A stretch of 50,526 nucleotides of DNA. It comes from an uncultured Bacteroidota bacterium. GTDB lineage: Bacteria > Bacteroidota > Bacteroidia > UKL13-3. The stretch is from NCBI GenBank assembly GCA_903910445.1, contig CAIVZR010000062.1, positions 1 through 50,526 of the forward strand. The letters run 5' to 3'. The notes beneath the pieces were generated by a model, which worked only from the letters and a program-made list of their open reading frames with translations, made no database searches and had not been told where the DNA came from. Below are positions 26,654-35,029 of the stretch, in pieces; the stretch's first letter is position 1; every line of letters starts with the position of its first letter. The position numbers were made by a program, and so were the translations under genes.

Positions 26654-27967
26654 CTAAGAAGAGATTTCCATTTTTATTTTACGGTTTTTAATCTTCTCAT
26701 TTCGAATCAAGGCAAGGGTTGCCTCCATCTTATAACTTTTGATGGCAGCATACGCCGAATGATCTAATATCTCAATCTTTCCAAGCTCTTCTTTTTGTAG
26801 CTTGCCTTTTTGCAAGAGCATTCCTACAACATCCATCTTATTTATTTTATCTTTTTTCCCTGCCCCAATATATAAGGTCTTCCATTCACATGGCTTGGGT
26901 TTGCTGAACTTTCCTGGGAGCGGAAAATTCTCAGGAGTAGTTTTTAGAAACGGTGGTAAATGATCTTTTTCTTCCAACAGGAAAAAGGCAGTTCCTTTTG
27001 CATTCATCCGTGCAGTTCGACCATTACGATGAATCATGATATCTTCCGAAAGCGGTAATTGATAATGGATGATGGCTTCAATCTCAGGAATGTCCAGTCC
27101 TCTGGCGGCGAGGTCGGTGGTGATGAGTAACTTGGTACTTCCATTACGCAATTTGATTAATGTTTTTTCTCTATCAATTTGCTCAAGCCCTCCATGATAG
27201 AAACCGTGCTCTACTCCAAGTTCACTGAGTTGCTCACTAATACGATCTACCGCATCACGATGATTGCAAAAAACTATTTTTGATTCGTTGCTTAGCCTTC
27301 CAATTAACAGGAGTAATGCATCCAATTTTTCCATGCCAATCGCTCTCACCATTTTCAATGATAAAGTCGTTTCAGCATTTTGTTTGGGCGCCGAGAAATT
27401 CAGTTCTACCGATTTGCGAAGTCCAACAAAGGCAGGAATCTCCTCGAGTTCAGTAGCTGAGGTGAGAATGCGTTTTTGCAAGCCTTTTAGTTCACTAATG
27501 ATAAACGACATCTCATCAGCAAATCCTGCTTCAAGCGATTTATCAAACTCGTCAAGAACGAGGGTATGTACCGTTTTTAAATCGATGTTTTCGTTGCCAA
27601 TATGAAAAGCAATTCTTCCTGGCGTTCCAATGAGCACTGCAGGAGGATGCATCAAATTGTTCTTCTCAATTTTGACAGCATGGCCTCCATAACAACAATT
27701 CACCTTGAAACCCGTGCTCATCTTTTTGAAAACCTGCTCAATTTGCTGCGCCAATTCACGCGTTGGAACAATAACCAAAACCTGCACTCCTTCCTTCTGA
27801 GCGTTTAGAAGCTGCATGATTGGAAGTAGAAATGCCAAGGTCTTTCCAGTACCTGTAGGCGATATCAGAATTACATCGTTGGGTTTTGGAATGGCCTCGC
27901 TGGCGGCTTCCTGCATTTTATTTAACGATGTTATATTAAATAGGCTAAGGGTATTGGTATAATCCAT
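26654..27967 (-). CDS. DEAD-box RNA helicase, DbpA-like
   Basis: A 437-residue ATP-dependent RNA helicase. Motif I is SPTGTGKT (36-43), Ia PTRELAQQ (69-76), Ib GTPGR, and motif II is DEFD (139-142) rather than DEAD. Motif III is SAT (170-172), motif V RGLDIPE, and motif VI HRNGRTAR. After the two RecA-like folds a C-terminal domain of ~75 residues (LYIGAGKKDKINKMDVVG ... IGKIEILDHSAYAAIKS) matches the DbpA RNA-binding domain, which in E. coli DbpA recognises 23S rRNA helix 92. A role in ribosome assembly is likely. The extra-short N terminus lacks a full Q motif. A CAAA-flanked -7 box (TATTTTTG) lies at 28027-28020. Confidence 0.9.
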   Translation of the reverse strand: MDYTNTLSLFNITSLNKMQEAASEAIPKPNDVILISPTGTGKTLAFLLPIMQLLNAQKEGVQVLVIVPTRELAQQIEQVFKKMSTGFKVNCCYGGHAVKIEKNNLMHPPAVLIGTPGRIAFHIGNENIDLKTVHTLVLDEFDKSLEAGFADEMSFIISELKGLQKRILTSATELEEIPAFVGLRKSVELNFSAPKQNAETTLSLKMVRAIGMEKLDALLLLIGRLSNESKIVFCNHRDAVDRISEQLSELGVEHGFYHGGLEQIDREKTLIKLRNGSTKLLITTDLAARGLDIPEIEAIIHYQLPLSEDIMIHRNGRTARMNAKGTAFFLLEEKDHLPPFLKTTPENFPLPGKFSKPKPCEWKTLYIGAGKKDKINKMDVVGMLLQKGKLQKEELGKIEILDHSAYAAIKSYKMEATLALIRNEKIKNRKIKMEISS

Positions 27968-28165
27968 GAGTGATAAAGTAGTGGGGACAATGGTGCAACA
28001 AGGAATCTGGTTGCGTGCTCAAAAATACCAATTAAAAAACAAAGACGATTTCAATGGGTACTGCATCATGAAAGCCAGCTCAAAAAATAAATTCCTTAAT
28101 AAGAAGTTAATACAGGCGTAATAATCTGTTTTTTAACGAGTATTAGGAATAAAAGTCTGAATGAA

Positions 28166-28196
28166 TTGTATAAATAGAAGAAAACACCTATTTTTG
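28166..28196 (+). promoter_or_regulatory. Promoter of the arginine operon
   Basis: TTG at 28166-28168, a 20-base spacer, and TATTTTTG at 28189-28196 match the Bacteroidota -33/-7 consensus, the -7 box exactly. The predicted start of transcription is near 28200, about 40 bases before the first ATG. The -7 box is embedded in a palindrome (28188-28208). Confidence 0.6.
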
Positions 28197-28208
28197 CGCA
28201 AAAAATAG
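28188..28208. promoter_or_regulatory. Palindrome over the arginine promoter, candidate operator
   Basis: TTTTTGCGCAAAAA (28191-28204) is a perfect 14-base palindrome, flanked by CTA and TAG with a one-base offset on the right. It covers the -7 box and the predicted transcript start, an ideal place for a repressor of arginine synthesis. The regulator is not identified; ArgR or the Lrp-family protein at the end of the operon are candidates. Confidence 0.4.
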
Positions 28209-28240
28209 ATAAATAAACTAATTATTATAGTGCTACAGCA

Positions 28241-28831
28241 ATGATTGATTTATTCTTTGAGATTTTAATCGCAAATGCCGCTCACCATCGGTATGCTTCA
28301 CAAATATGTGAAGAGATGGAGCATTCTTCTAAGCAAAGAGGAACAGGTATTTCAAAGCGTTCTCCCGAAATGATTATGGAGAAAATGTCGGCAGGCAAAG
28401 CCGTAATCGCTCTCACCCACGATGGGCAATGGGCCGGTTTCTGCTATATCGAATCGTGGGAGGATGGGAAGTTTGTTTCGAATTCGGGGCTCATCGTTGC
28501 GCCCTCATTTCGCAAAGGTGGACTGGCTCGAAAAATTAAAAATGAAATTTTCGAGTTATCACAAATGAAATACCCCAATGCAAAAATCTTTGGATTAACC
28601 ACCAGTGCTGCGGTGATGCGTATTAATTCTCAAATGGGATACGAACCTGTTATCTATTCGGAAATTACTGAGGACGAAAATTTTTGGGAAGGATGCAAAA
28701 GCTGTGTGAACTATGAAATTCTAATTAGCAAAGGCAAGAAGAACTGTTTTTGCACCGCCATGCTTTTTGAACCCATGGCCGAAATCAAGGAAATGTCACA
28801 ACCTCAACCTTTAAAACAATTGGCTTCATGA
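28241..28831 (+). CDS. GNAT acyltransferase, likely N-acylglutamate synthase of arginine synthesis
   Basis: A 196-residue GNAT-fold protein. The acyl-CoA pyrophosphate-binding loop is FRKGGLARKI (~91-100), preceded by the GLIVAPS strand and followed by the YPNAKIFGLTTS strand. A C-terminal extension carries several Cys (WEGCKSCVNYEI, KNCFCTAM) typical of this subgroup. It is the first gene of the arginine operon and overlaps argG by 4 bases (ATGA). Because no classical argA or argJ is present in the operon, it probably makes N-acetyl- or N-succinylglutamate. With the transcarbamylase residue seen downstream, succinyl-CoA is a plausible donor, but this is inference. I recall a similar Bacteroides GNAT being proposed for this step. 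Confidence 0.78.
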   Translation: MIDLFFEILIANAAHHRYASQICEEMEHSSKQRGTGISKRSPEMIMEKMSAGKAVIALTHDGQWAGFCYIESWEDGKFVSNSGLIVAPSFRKGGLARKIKNEIFELSQMKYPNAKIFGLTTSAAVMRINSQMGYEPVIYSEITEDENFWEGCKSCVNYEILISKGKKNCFCTAMLFEPMAEIKEMSQPQPLKQLAS

Positions 28832-30027
28832 TCCAACCCAAAGTAGTACTTGCATTTAGCGGCGGACTCGATACCTCGTATTGTGCTATCTATCTTTCTA
28901 AAATAAAAAATTTAGAAGTCCATGCCGTATTGGTTAATACTGGTGGATTTTCTGAAGAAGAAATTCAAGAAATTAAGCAAAGAGCCCTAACCCTTGGTGC
29001 GAGATCGTTTGAATGCGTTGATGAAACCACTCATTATTATGATCAATGTATCAAGTATCTCATCTTTGGAAATGTATTAAAAAATAATACCTACCCACTT
29101 TCAGTGAGTGCAGAGCGTATACATCAAGCCACTGCCATTGCACATTATGCGAAGAAAATTGGAGCGCAATATGTTGCACATGGAAGCACTGGTGCAGGCA
29201 ATGATCAGGTTCGTTTCGATATGATATTTAATATCCTCATCCCAGGAGTTGAAATTATTACACCCATTCGTGATCAAAGACTATCACGTGCAGAGGAAAT
29301 TAGTTTCCTGAAATCAAATGGAGTTGAAATGAATTTTGAGAAGGCCCAATACAGCGTAAATAAAGGAATCTGGGGTACCTCTGTAGGCGGTGTTGAAACA
29401 ATTACCTCACATTCGGGTTTGCCCGAAACAGCGTATCCTACCCAACGTACTCAAGAGCAGCCCCTCGATATTACGTTACATTTTGTAGGTGGCGAATTGG
29501 TGGGATTGAATGAATTAAAATATAATAATTCAGTGGAAGCAATTCAAGAATTACAAAAAATGGCGGGGCCTTTTGCTATCGGAAGAGACATACATATTGG
29601 CGATACCATCATTGGGATTAAAGGTCGTGTGGGCTTTGAAGCGGCAGCACCACTTATCATCCTCAAGGCACATCATGCACTCGAAAAGCATGTGCTTACC
29701 AAATGGCAATTATTTTTAAAAGATCAATTATCCGATTGGTATGGCAATTGGCTTCACGAAGGTCAATTTCTGGATCCAGTGATGCGTGATATTGAAGCGT
29801 TCTTCGAAAGCACTCAAATAAAGGTTACAGGTAAGGTATTTGTAACTCTTGCACCATATCGCTTTCAGGTAACAGGCATCGAATCGGAACACGACTTGAT
29901 GTCGGCAAAATTTGGAAGCTATGGCGAAATGAATACTTCGTGGAGCGGAGAAGATGTAAAGGGATTCTCAAAAATATTTGGCAATGCTACCGCCATCTAT
30001 CATCAGGTTAATCAAAGCGTACTTTAG
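28828..30027 (+). CDS. argG: Argininosuccinate synthase
   Basis: A 399-residue cytoplasmic enzyme of the N-type ATP pyrophosphatase fold. The P-loop-like AFSGGLDTSYC is at 9-19; STGAGNDQVRFD (~117-128) binds citrulline/aspartate. It joins citrulline and aspartate using ATP, giving argininosuccinate. It starts inside the last codons of the GNAT gene (ATGA overlap) and ends 5 bases before argC, indicating tight translational coupling. Length is normal. Confidence 0.97.
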   Translation: MIQPKVVLAFSGGLDTSYCAIYLSKIKNLEVHAVLVNTGGFSEEEIQEIKQRALTLGARSFECVDETTHYYDQCIKYLIFGNVLKNNTYPLSVSAERIHQATAIAHYAKKIGAQYVAHGSTGAGNDQVRFDMIFNILIPGVEIITPIRDQRLSRAEEISFLKSNGVEMNFEKAQYSVNKGIWGTSVGGVETITSHSGLPETAYPTQRTQEQPLDITLHFVGGELVGLNELKYNNSVEAIQELQKMAGPFAIGRDIHIGDTIIGIKGRVGFEAAAPLIILKAHHALEKHVLTKWQLFLKDQLSDWYGNWLHEGQFLDPVMRDIEAFFESTQIKVTGKVFVTLAPYRFQVTGIESEHDLMSAKFGSYGEMNTSWSGEDVKGFSKIFGNATAIYHQVNQSVL

Positions 30028-30032
30028 GATAC

Positions 30033-31016
30033 ATGAAGAAAATAAGAATAGGAATTGTAGGCGGAGCTGGCTATACAGGAGGCGAATTAATTCGTTTGCT
30101 ATTGCTTCATCCCTTCGTGGAAATTACAGGGGTAGTGAGTACGAGCCATGCACACCAACCGGTATATTCAGTGCATACCGATTTAATTGGTGATACTGAT
30201 TTGAAATTTACCGATACGTTGCCTGCAGATATCGAAGTTTTGTTTTTATGTGTTGCACATGGTGAAGCCATTAAGTTTCTTCAGCAAAATAATATTGCAG
30301 AGCATATCAGGATTATTGATTTGAGTCAGGATTTTCGATTGCAAGCCACCAATGAATTGGGTGCCAGAAAATTTATTTATGGTCTTCCAGAATTACAACG
30401 CGAACAAATAAAATCGGCTACAAATATTGCCAATCCTGGATGCTTTGCCACCTGCTTACAATTGGCATTATTGCCTTTGGCGGCTTCGAATTTACTGAAC
30501 GATGAAGTGCATGTGCAAGCCACCACCGGTGCTACTGGAGCCGGACAAAGTTTGTCAGCAACTTCTCATTTTGCCTGGAGGAACAATAATTTATCGGCCT
30601 ATAAAGCATTTGAACATCAGCATCTGTTAGAAATTAGCCAGAGCATACATCAATTGCAACCGAGCTTTGATCAACACATCAATTTCATTCCTCAACGAGG
30701 GAATTTTTCGAGAGGAATTTTTGCAAGTACGTATGTGAATTCAAAACTTTCTTTGAATGAGGCATACACACTCTTTGATGAGTATTATTCAACACATCCT
30801 TTTGTTGTTATAAGCAAAGAAAATATTGATTTAAAACAAGTAGTCAATACCAATAAATGTGTGATGTATCTTGAACATCACCACGATAAACTATGGATTG
30901 TGAGTATGATTGATAATTTACTTAAGGGGGCTTCTGGGCAAGCTGTTCAAAATATGAACCTCATGCTTGATTGGCCCGAAACAACAGGATTAAAACTAAA
31001 GGCATCGGCCTTCTAA
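30033..31016 (+). CDS. argC: N-acyl-gamma-glutamyl-phosphate reductase
   Basis: A 327-residue NADPH-dependent reductase. The N-terminal Rossmann loop is GGAGYTGGEL (10-19), and the catalytic Cys137 sits in ANPGCFAT (133-140); the family's substrate loop GATGAGQS and the HQHLLEI segment follow. It reduces acylglutamyl phosphate to the semialdehyde, the third step of the acylated branch. It lies 5 bases after argG and 12 before argD. The enzyme is known to work on acetylated substrates; in Bacteroidetes with the succinyl pathway the homolog uses the succinylated form. Confidence 0.95.
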   Translation: MKKIRIGIVGGAGYTGGELIRLLLLHPFVEITGVVSTSHAHQPVYSVHTDLIGDTDLKFTDTLPADIEVLFLCVAHGEAIKFLQQNNIAEHIRIIDLSQDFRLQATNELGARKFIYGLPELQREQIKSATNIANPGCFATCLQLALLPLAASNLLNDEVHVQATTGATGAGQSLSATSHFAWRNNNLSAYKAFEHQHLLEISQSIHQLQPSFDQHINFIPQRGNFSRGIFASTYVNSKLSLNEAYTLFDEYYSTHPFVVISKENIDLKQVVNTNKCVMYLEHHHDKLWIVSMIDNLLKGASGQAVQNMNLMLDWPETTGLKLKASAF

Positions 31017-31028
31017 TTTGACAACACT

Positions 31029-32183
31029 ATGAATTTATTTGACGTATATCCGCTTTTTAATATTACTCCTGTGCGTGCTTCAGGAAGTTATCTCTGGGAC
31101 GAACATGGAATACAGTACCTCGATTTATACGGAGGACATGCTGTGATTTCTGTAGGACATGAACACCCATATTATGTGAAGCAACTCACCAACCAGCTTC
31201 AGAAAATTGCGTTCTATTCCAACTCTGTTCAGATACCGATGCAAAAGGTATTGGCACAGAAACTAGGAGAGCAAAGTGGGTATCAAGACTATCAATTATT
31301 TTTATGCAACTCAGGTGCTGAAGCCAATGAGAATGCGTTCAAATTGGCGTCGTTTCATACAGGTCGCAAGAAAATTATATCGTTCGAAAAATCCTTTCAT
31401 GGCCGCACTTCTGCTGCTGTGGCTGCCACCGACGATCCATCCATCGTTGCTCCCATTAATGAAACACCCAATATTATTTTCTGCAAATGGAATGATGCAT
31501 CGATGTTGCAACAAATATTTGAAGCCAATGAAATTGCGGCCGTTATCATCGAAGGTATACAAGGGGTAGGAGGTGTAAATATACCAGAGATTACGTTTCT
31601 CCAAAAAATAAAAACACTATGTGATGCGAATGGGGCATTGATGATAGCAGATGAAATTCAATCGGGATATGGCAGAAGTGGAAAATTCTTCGCCCATCAG
31701 TATGCAGATATTCGCCCGGATATTATCACCGTAGCCAAAGGAATGGGCAACGGATTTCCTGTTGCAGGCGTGCTAATTCACCCGAATATAAAACCCAAGC
31801 ATGGTATGCTGGGCACCACCTTTGGTGGCAACTACCTGGCCTGTGCTGCAGCCATTGCAGTACTCGATATCATTAAGCATGAAAATTTAGTAACGAATGC
31901 AAACGAGGTAGGCGAGTATCTCATACATCAGTTGCATGGCATACCTGGCATAAAAGAAATCCGAGGCTTAGGACTCATGATTGGAATTGAACTTCAAGTG
32001 CCTTGTGCTGCCATTCGTAATGAATTATTAAACGAGCATAAAATATTTACTGGATCATCTTCTAATAAAAACACCTTGAGAATTTTACCAGCTCTCAATA
32101 TCTCAAAAACGGAAGCCGATATTTTTATCACTGCCTTTAAAAGCATCATGTATAAACAATTTAAAACAAGCCTTGCACAATAA
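31029..32183 (+). CDS. argD: Acylornithine aminotransferase
   Basis: A 384-residue fold-type I PLP enzyme (class III aminotransferase). NSGAEANENAFKLA (94-107) binds the cofactor phosphate, Asp208 in LMIADEIQSGYGR contacts the PLP nitrogen, and Lys237 in TVAKGMGNGFP is the Schiff-base lysine. TTFGGNYLA follows as usual. It converts acylglutamate semialdehyde to acylornithine using glutamate. It sits between argC and argF', with 16 bases to the chosen argF' start. Confidence 0.95.
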   Translation: MNLFDVYPLFNITPVRASGSYLWDEHGIQYLDLYGGHAVISVGHEHPYYVKQLTNQLQKIAFYSNSVQIPMQKVLAQKLGEQSGYQDYQLFLCNSGAEANENAFKLASFHTGRKKIISFEKSFHGRTSAAVAATDDPSIVAPINETPNIIFCKWNDASMLQQIFEANEIAAVIIEGIQGVGGVNIPEITFLQKIKTLCDANGALMIADEIQSGYGRSGKFFAHQYADIRPDIITVAKGMGNGFPVAGVLIHPNIKPKHGMLGTTFGGNYLACAAAIAVLDIIKHENLVTNANEVGEYLIHQLHGIPGIKEIRGLGLMIGIELQVPCAAIRNELLNEHKIFTGSSSNKNTLRILPALNISKTEADIFITAFKSIMYKQFKTSLAQ

Positions 32184-32199
32184 CCACAATCAAAATACC

Positions 32200-33159
32200 A
32201 TGAAAAATTTCACCTCTTTATCCGATGTTTCCAATATCGACAAACTGGTGCAGGAGGCTTTACAATTGAAGGCCAACCCCTTATCGTTTCGCTCTTTGGG
32301 AGAAGGCAAGACGATAGGGTTGGTTTTTCTAAATCCTAGTTTACGTACCCGAATGAGTACTCAGAAAGCAGCCATGAATCTGGGTTTGAACGTGATGATC
32401 CTCAATGTAAATCAAGAGAGTTGGGCATGGGAGTTTGAGGATGGCGCTATCATGAATGGAATGAAAGTAGAGCATGTGAAAGATGCTGCAGCAGTGATTA
32501 GTCAGTATTGCGATATCGTGGGTATCCGTTGTTTCCCATCATTACAAAATAAGGAAGAAGATACCAACGAATATGTATTGAACCAATTCATGAAATATTG
32601 CCAGGTACCTGTCGTATCATTGGAATCGGCAACACGTCACCCGTTGCAAAGCTTGGCCGACCTGATTACAATAACAGAAGCATGGAATCAACCACGTAAA
32701 CCCAAGGTAGTGCTTACCTGGGCTCCTCATATCAAACCCTTACCACAAGCGGTTGCTAACTCTTTCAGTGAATGGATGTGCAAGGTACCCGTAGATTTTG
32801 TTATTACCCATCCCGAAGGATATGAATTGCACGAGTCGTTTACCCAAGGTGCTACCATTGAATACAACCAGCAGAAAGCCTTGCAGGGTGCCGATTTTGT
32901 GTATGTGAAAAACTGGTCGTCATACCACAATTATGGAAGGATACTTCCAGAGAATAATGATCACTGGCTGCTGAATGAAAAGAGTATGCAGGTAACACAG
33001 AACGCAAAAATTATGCATTGCCTCCCAGTGCGTCGCAATGTGGAATTAAGCGATGTCCTTCTCGATGGCCCAGTTTCTCTTATTCAGCAACAAGCAGGAA
33101 ATAGGTTATATGCTGCACAAGTTGTTTTAAAAGAAATTCTTCAAAGCCTGAATCAATAA
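32200..33159 (+). CDS. argF': N-acylornithine carbamoyltransferase, probably N-succinylornithine type
   Basis: A 319-residue transcarbamylase. I use ATG 32200 (MKNFTSLSDV); an in-frame TTG at 32173 would overlap argD. Carbamoyl-phosphate motifs are NPSLRTR (45-51), RHPLQSLAD and MHCLPVRRN. The protein matches the acylornithine group rather than ordinary ornithine transcarbamylase: it has LTWAPHIKPLPQAVANSF and the HCLPVRRN loop. Residue 90 in NGMKVEHV is Val. At the equivalent position Xanthomonas acetylornithine transcarbamylase has Glu92, Bacteroides fragilis succinylornithine transcarbamylase has Pro90, and Glu92 to Ser, Pro or Val is reported to switch specificity to succinylornithine. 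A succinyl substrate is therefore likely, pending a proper alignment. Confidence 0.88.
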   Translation: MKNFTSLSDVSNIDKLVQEALQLKANPLSFRSLGEGKTIGLVFLNPSLRTRMSTQKAAMNLGLNVMILNVNQESWAWEFEDGAIMNGMKVEHVKDAAAVISQYCDIVGIRCFPSLQNKEEDTNEYVLNQFMKYCQVPVVSLESATRHPLQSLADLITITEAWNQPRKPKVVLTWAPHIKPLPQAVANSFSEWMCKVPVDFVITHPEGYELHESFTQGATIEYNQQKALQGADFVYVKNWSSYHNYGRILPENNDHWLLNEKSMQVTQNAKIMHCLPVRRNVELSDVLLDGPVSLIQQQAGNRLYAAQVVLKEILQSLNQ

Positions 33160-33162
33160 GCA

Positions 33163-33957
33163 ATGCAGACACTACAAATTATAAAAATAGGAGGTGATAT
33201 CATTAATCATGAATTGAAATTAAAGCAATTTATTTCCATGATTTCTGAAATCAAGACAGCGATGATTTTGGTTCATGGTGGCGGTAAACTACTCGATCAA
33301 TTGGCTTCTCGCCTGGGCATCGAGCAGCAAATGGTTGATGGTCGCCGCGTTACAGATGCTGCTACATTGGAACTGGCAAGCATGGTTTACGCCGGAGGAA
33401 TCAATAAAAAAATTGTAGCACTTTGTCAGTCGCAAGGCCTCCATGCCTTAGGTCTCAGTGGAGCAGATAATAATTGCTTGCAGGCCCAGCAACGCAAAAT
33501 TGGTGAAAATGATTTTGGTTTTGTGGGTGATATCAACAAGGAAGGGGTGAATTCAAAATTCATTTCCTTATTGTTATCCAATGATATCATGCCTGTATTT
33601 TGTTCAATCACGCATGATAACCAAGGCCAATTATTCAATACCAATGCCGATACCCTCGCTTCCGTAATCGCTCAGTCGATGAGTTCATTTTATGATGTTA
33701 AATTGATTTATTGCTTTGAAAAAAATGGAGTACTACGAAATATTGATGATGAAGAAAGTGTAATTCCAAGTATCAATACCAACGAATATAAAACACTGCA
33801 ACAAGAAGGAATAATTTCCAAGGGCATGATTCCTAAGCTGGATAATGCCTTCGATGCAATTCAATCGGGTGTGCAAAAAGTAACCATCATGCATGCGCTT
33901 CATATTCTAAAAAATAATCAAGATGAATCCAATGTCGGAACAAAAATTAGCCTATAA
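33163..33957 (+). CDS. argB: N-acylglutamate kinase
   Basis: A 264-residue amino-acid kinase family protein. IKIGGDIIN (~6-14) binds phosphate, LVHGGGKLLDQL (~37-48) is the glycine-rich loop, VDGRRVTDAATLE (~58-70) the substrate-binding segment, and NTNADTLAS the later nucleotide segment. It phosphorylates acylglutamate. It starts 3 bases after argF' and overlaps the argE-like gene by 26-35 bases. I see no extra N-terminal helix of the arginine-sensitive hexameric kinases, so feedback control may rest elsewhere. Confidence 0.93.
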   Translation: MQTLQIIKIGGDIINHELKLKQFISMISEIKTAMILVHGGGKLLDQLASRLGIEQQMVDGRRVTDAATLELASMVYAGGINKKIVALCQSQGLHALGLSGADNNCLQAQQRKIGENDFGFVGDINKEGVNSKFISLLLSNDIMPVFCSITHDNQGQLFNTNADTLASVIAQSMSSFYDVKLIYCFEKNGVLRNIDDEESVIPSINTNEYKTLQQEGIISKGMIPKLDNAFDAIQSGVQKVTIMHALHILKNNQDESNVGTKISL

Positions 33958-35029
33958 GTCGCTGCCAATTGAGGCTTTGCAAAATGGAGCAATCGATTTA
34001 TTGAAGCAATTGATTGCTATTCCATCCTTGAGTAAACAAGAGCATGATACCGCTTCATGTATTGAACAATTCTTGCATTCAAAAAATATTACCACACAAC
34101 GCCTGGGCAATAATGTTTGGGCACGCAATCAGTTTTATGATGAACGCAAACCCACCATCTTACTCAATTCACACCATGATACGGTGAAGCCCAATGCTGG
34201 CTATACCAAGAATCCATTCGAAGCCATTGAAGAAAATGGCAAGCTCTACGGTCTGGGAAGCAATGATGCTGGAGGTCCATTGGTGAGTTTGATGGCAGCC
34301 TTTTTATATTTCTATCCAGTTCCTGAATTGAAATATAATTTTATTTATGCAGCTACTGCCGAAGAGGAAATCTCAGGAAAAGATGGTGTAGCATCTATTC
34401 TCGATAGTATTGGCCCCATTGATGTTGCGATTGTAGGGGAGCCAACGCAAATGGAACTCGCCATTGCCGAGAAGGGATTGTTAGTGATTGATTGTGTATC
34501 CAAGGGTATTTCAGGGCATGCCGCACATCCCAATCCGAATAACGCGATCATCAATGCCCTCGATGATTTACATTGGTTCCGAAATTTTCGCTTTCCAAAA
34601 GTATCTAAATTTTTAGGCGAAGTGAAAATGAGTGTCACCATCATTCATGCGGGTAACCAGCATAATGTAGTACCCGATACTTGTGCCTTTACAGTGGATA
34701 TTCGCACTACCGATGACTATAGCAATCAGAAGGTACTCGATATCGTGCAATCGCATGTACAGTGTGAGGTGACGCCTCGATCGATGATTCTGAATGCTTC
34801 TGCTATCGCCGAAGAACATCCATTGGTAAAGGCAGGAATTCAACTTGGGCGCAAAGTGTATGGGTCGCCTACCAGTTCAGATATGGCGGTGATGAATTTT
34901 CCAGCAGTAAAAATGGGTCCAGGAAACTCTTTGCGTTCGCATACCCCTGATGAATTTATTTTCATTGAAGAGATTGAATCAGGGATAGAAATGTATATTC
35001 AAATGCTTTCAAAAATTGTATTATCATGA
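33923..35029 (+). CDS. argE: M20 family deacylase, acylcitrulline/acylornithine deacetylase-like
   Basis: A 368-residue M20 zinc peptidase-type amidohydrolase. Metal ligands fall in the family motifs: NSHHDTV (His84 and Asp86), GSNDAGG (Asp115), TAEEEISG (the Glu pair at ~147-149), VGEPTQMELA, and the final His in SLRSHTPDEF. The dimerisation lid lies between GLLVIDCVSKG and DIRTTDDY. Either ATG 33923 or 33932 could start it; both overlap argB. In the acylornithine transcarbamylase pathway the acyl group is removed after carbamoylation, so the substrate is probably N-acylcitrulline. It overlaps argH by 4 bases. Confidence 0.9.
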   Translation: MNPMSEQKLAYKSLPIEALQNGAIDLLKQLIAIPSLSKQEHDTASCIEQFLHSKNITTQRLGNNVWARNQFYDERKPTILLNSHHDTVKPNAGYTKNPFEAIEENGKLYGLGSNDAGGPLVSLMAAFLYFYPVPELKYNFIYAATAEEEISGKDGVASILDSIGPIDVAIVGEPTQMELAIAEKGLLVIDCVSKGISGHAAHPNPNNAIINALDDLHWFRNFRFPKVSKFLGEVKMSVTIIHAGNQHNVVPDTCAFTVDIRTTDDYSNQKVLDIVQSHVQCEVTPRSMILNASAIAEEHPLVKAGIQLGRKVYGSPTSSDMAVMNFPAVKMGPGNSLRSHTPDEFIFIEEIESGIEMYIQMLSKIVLS

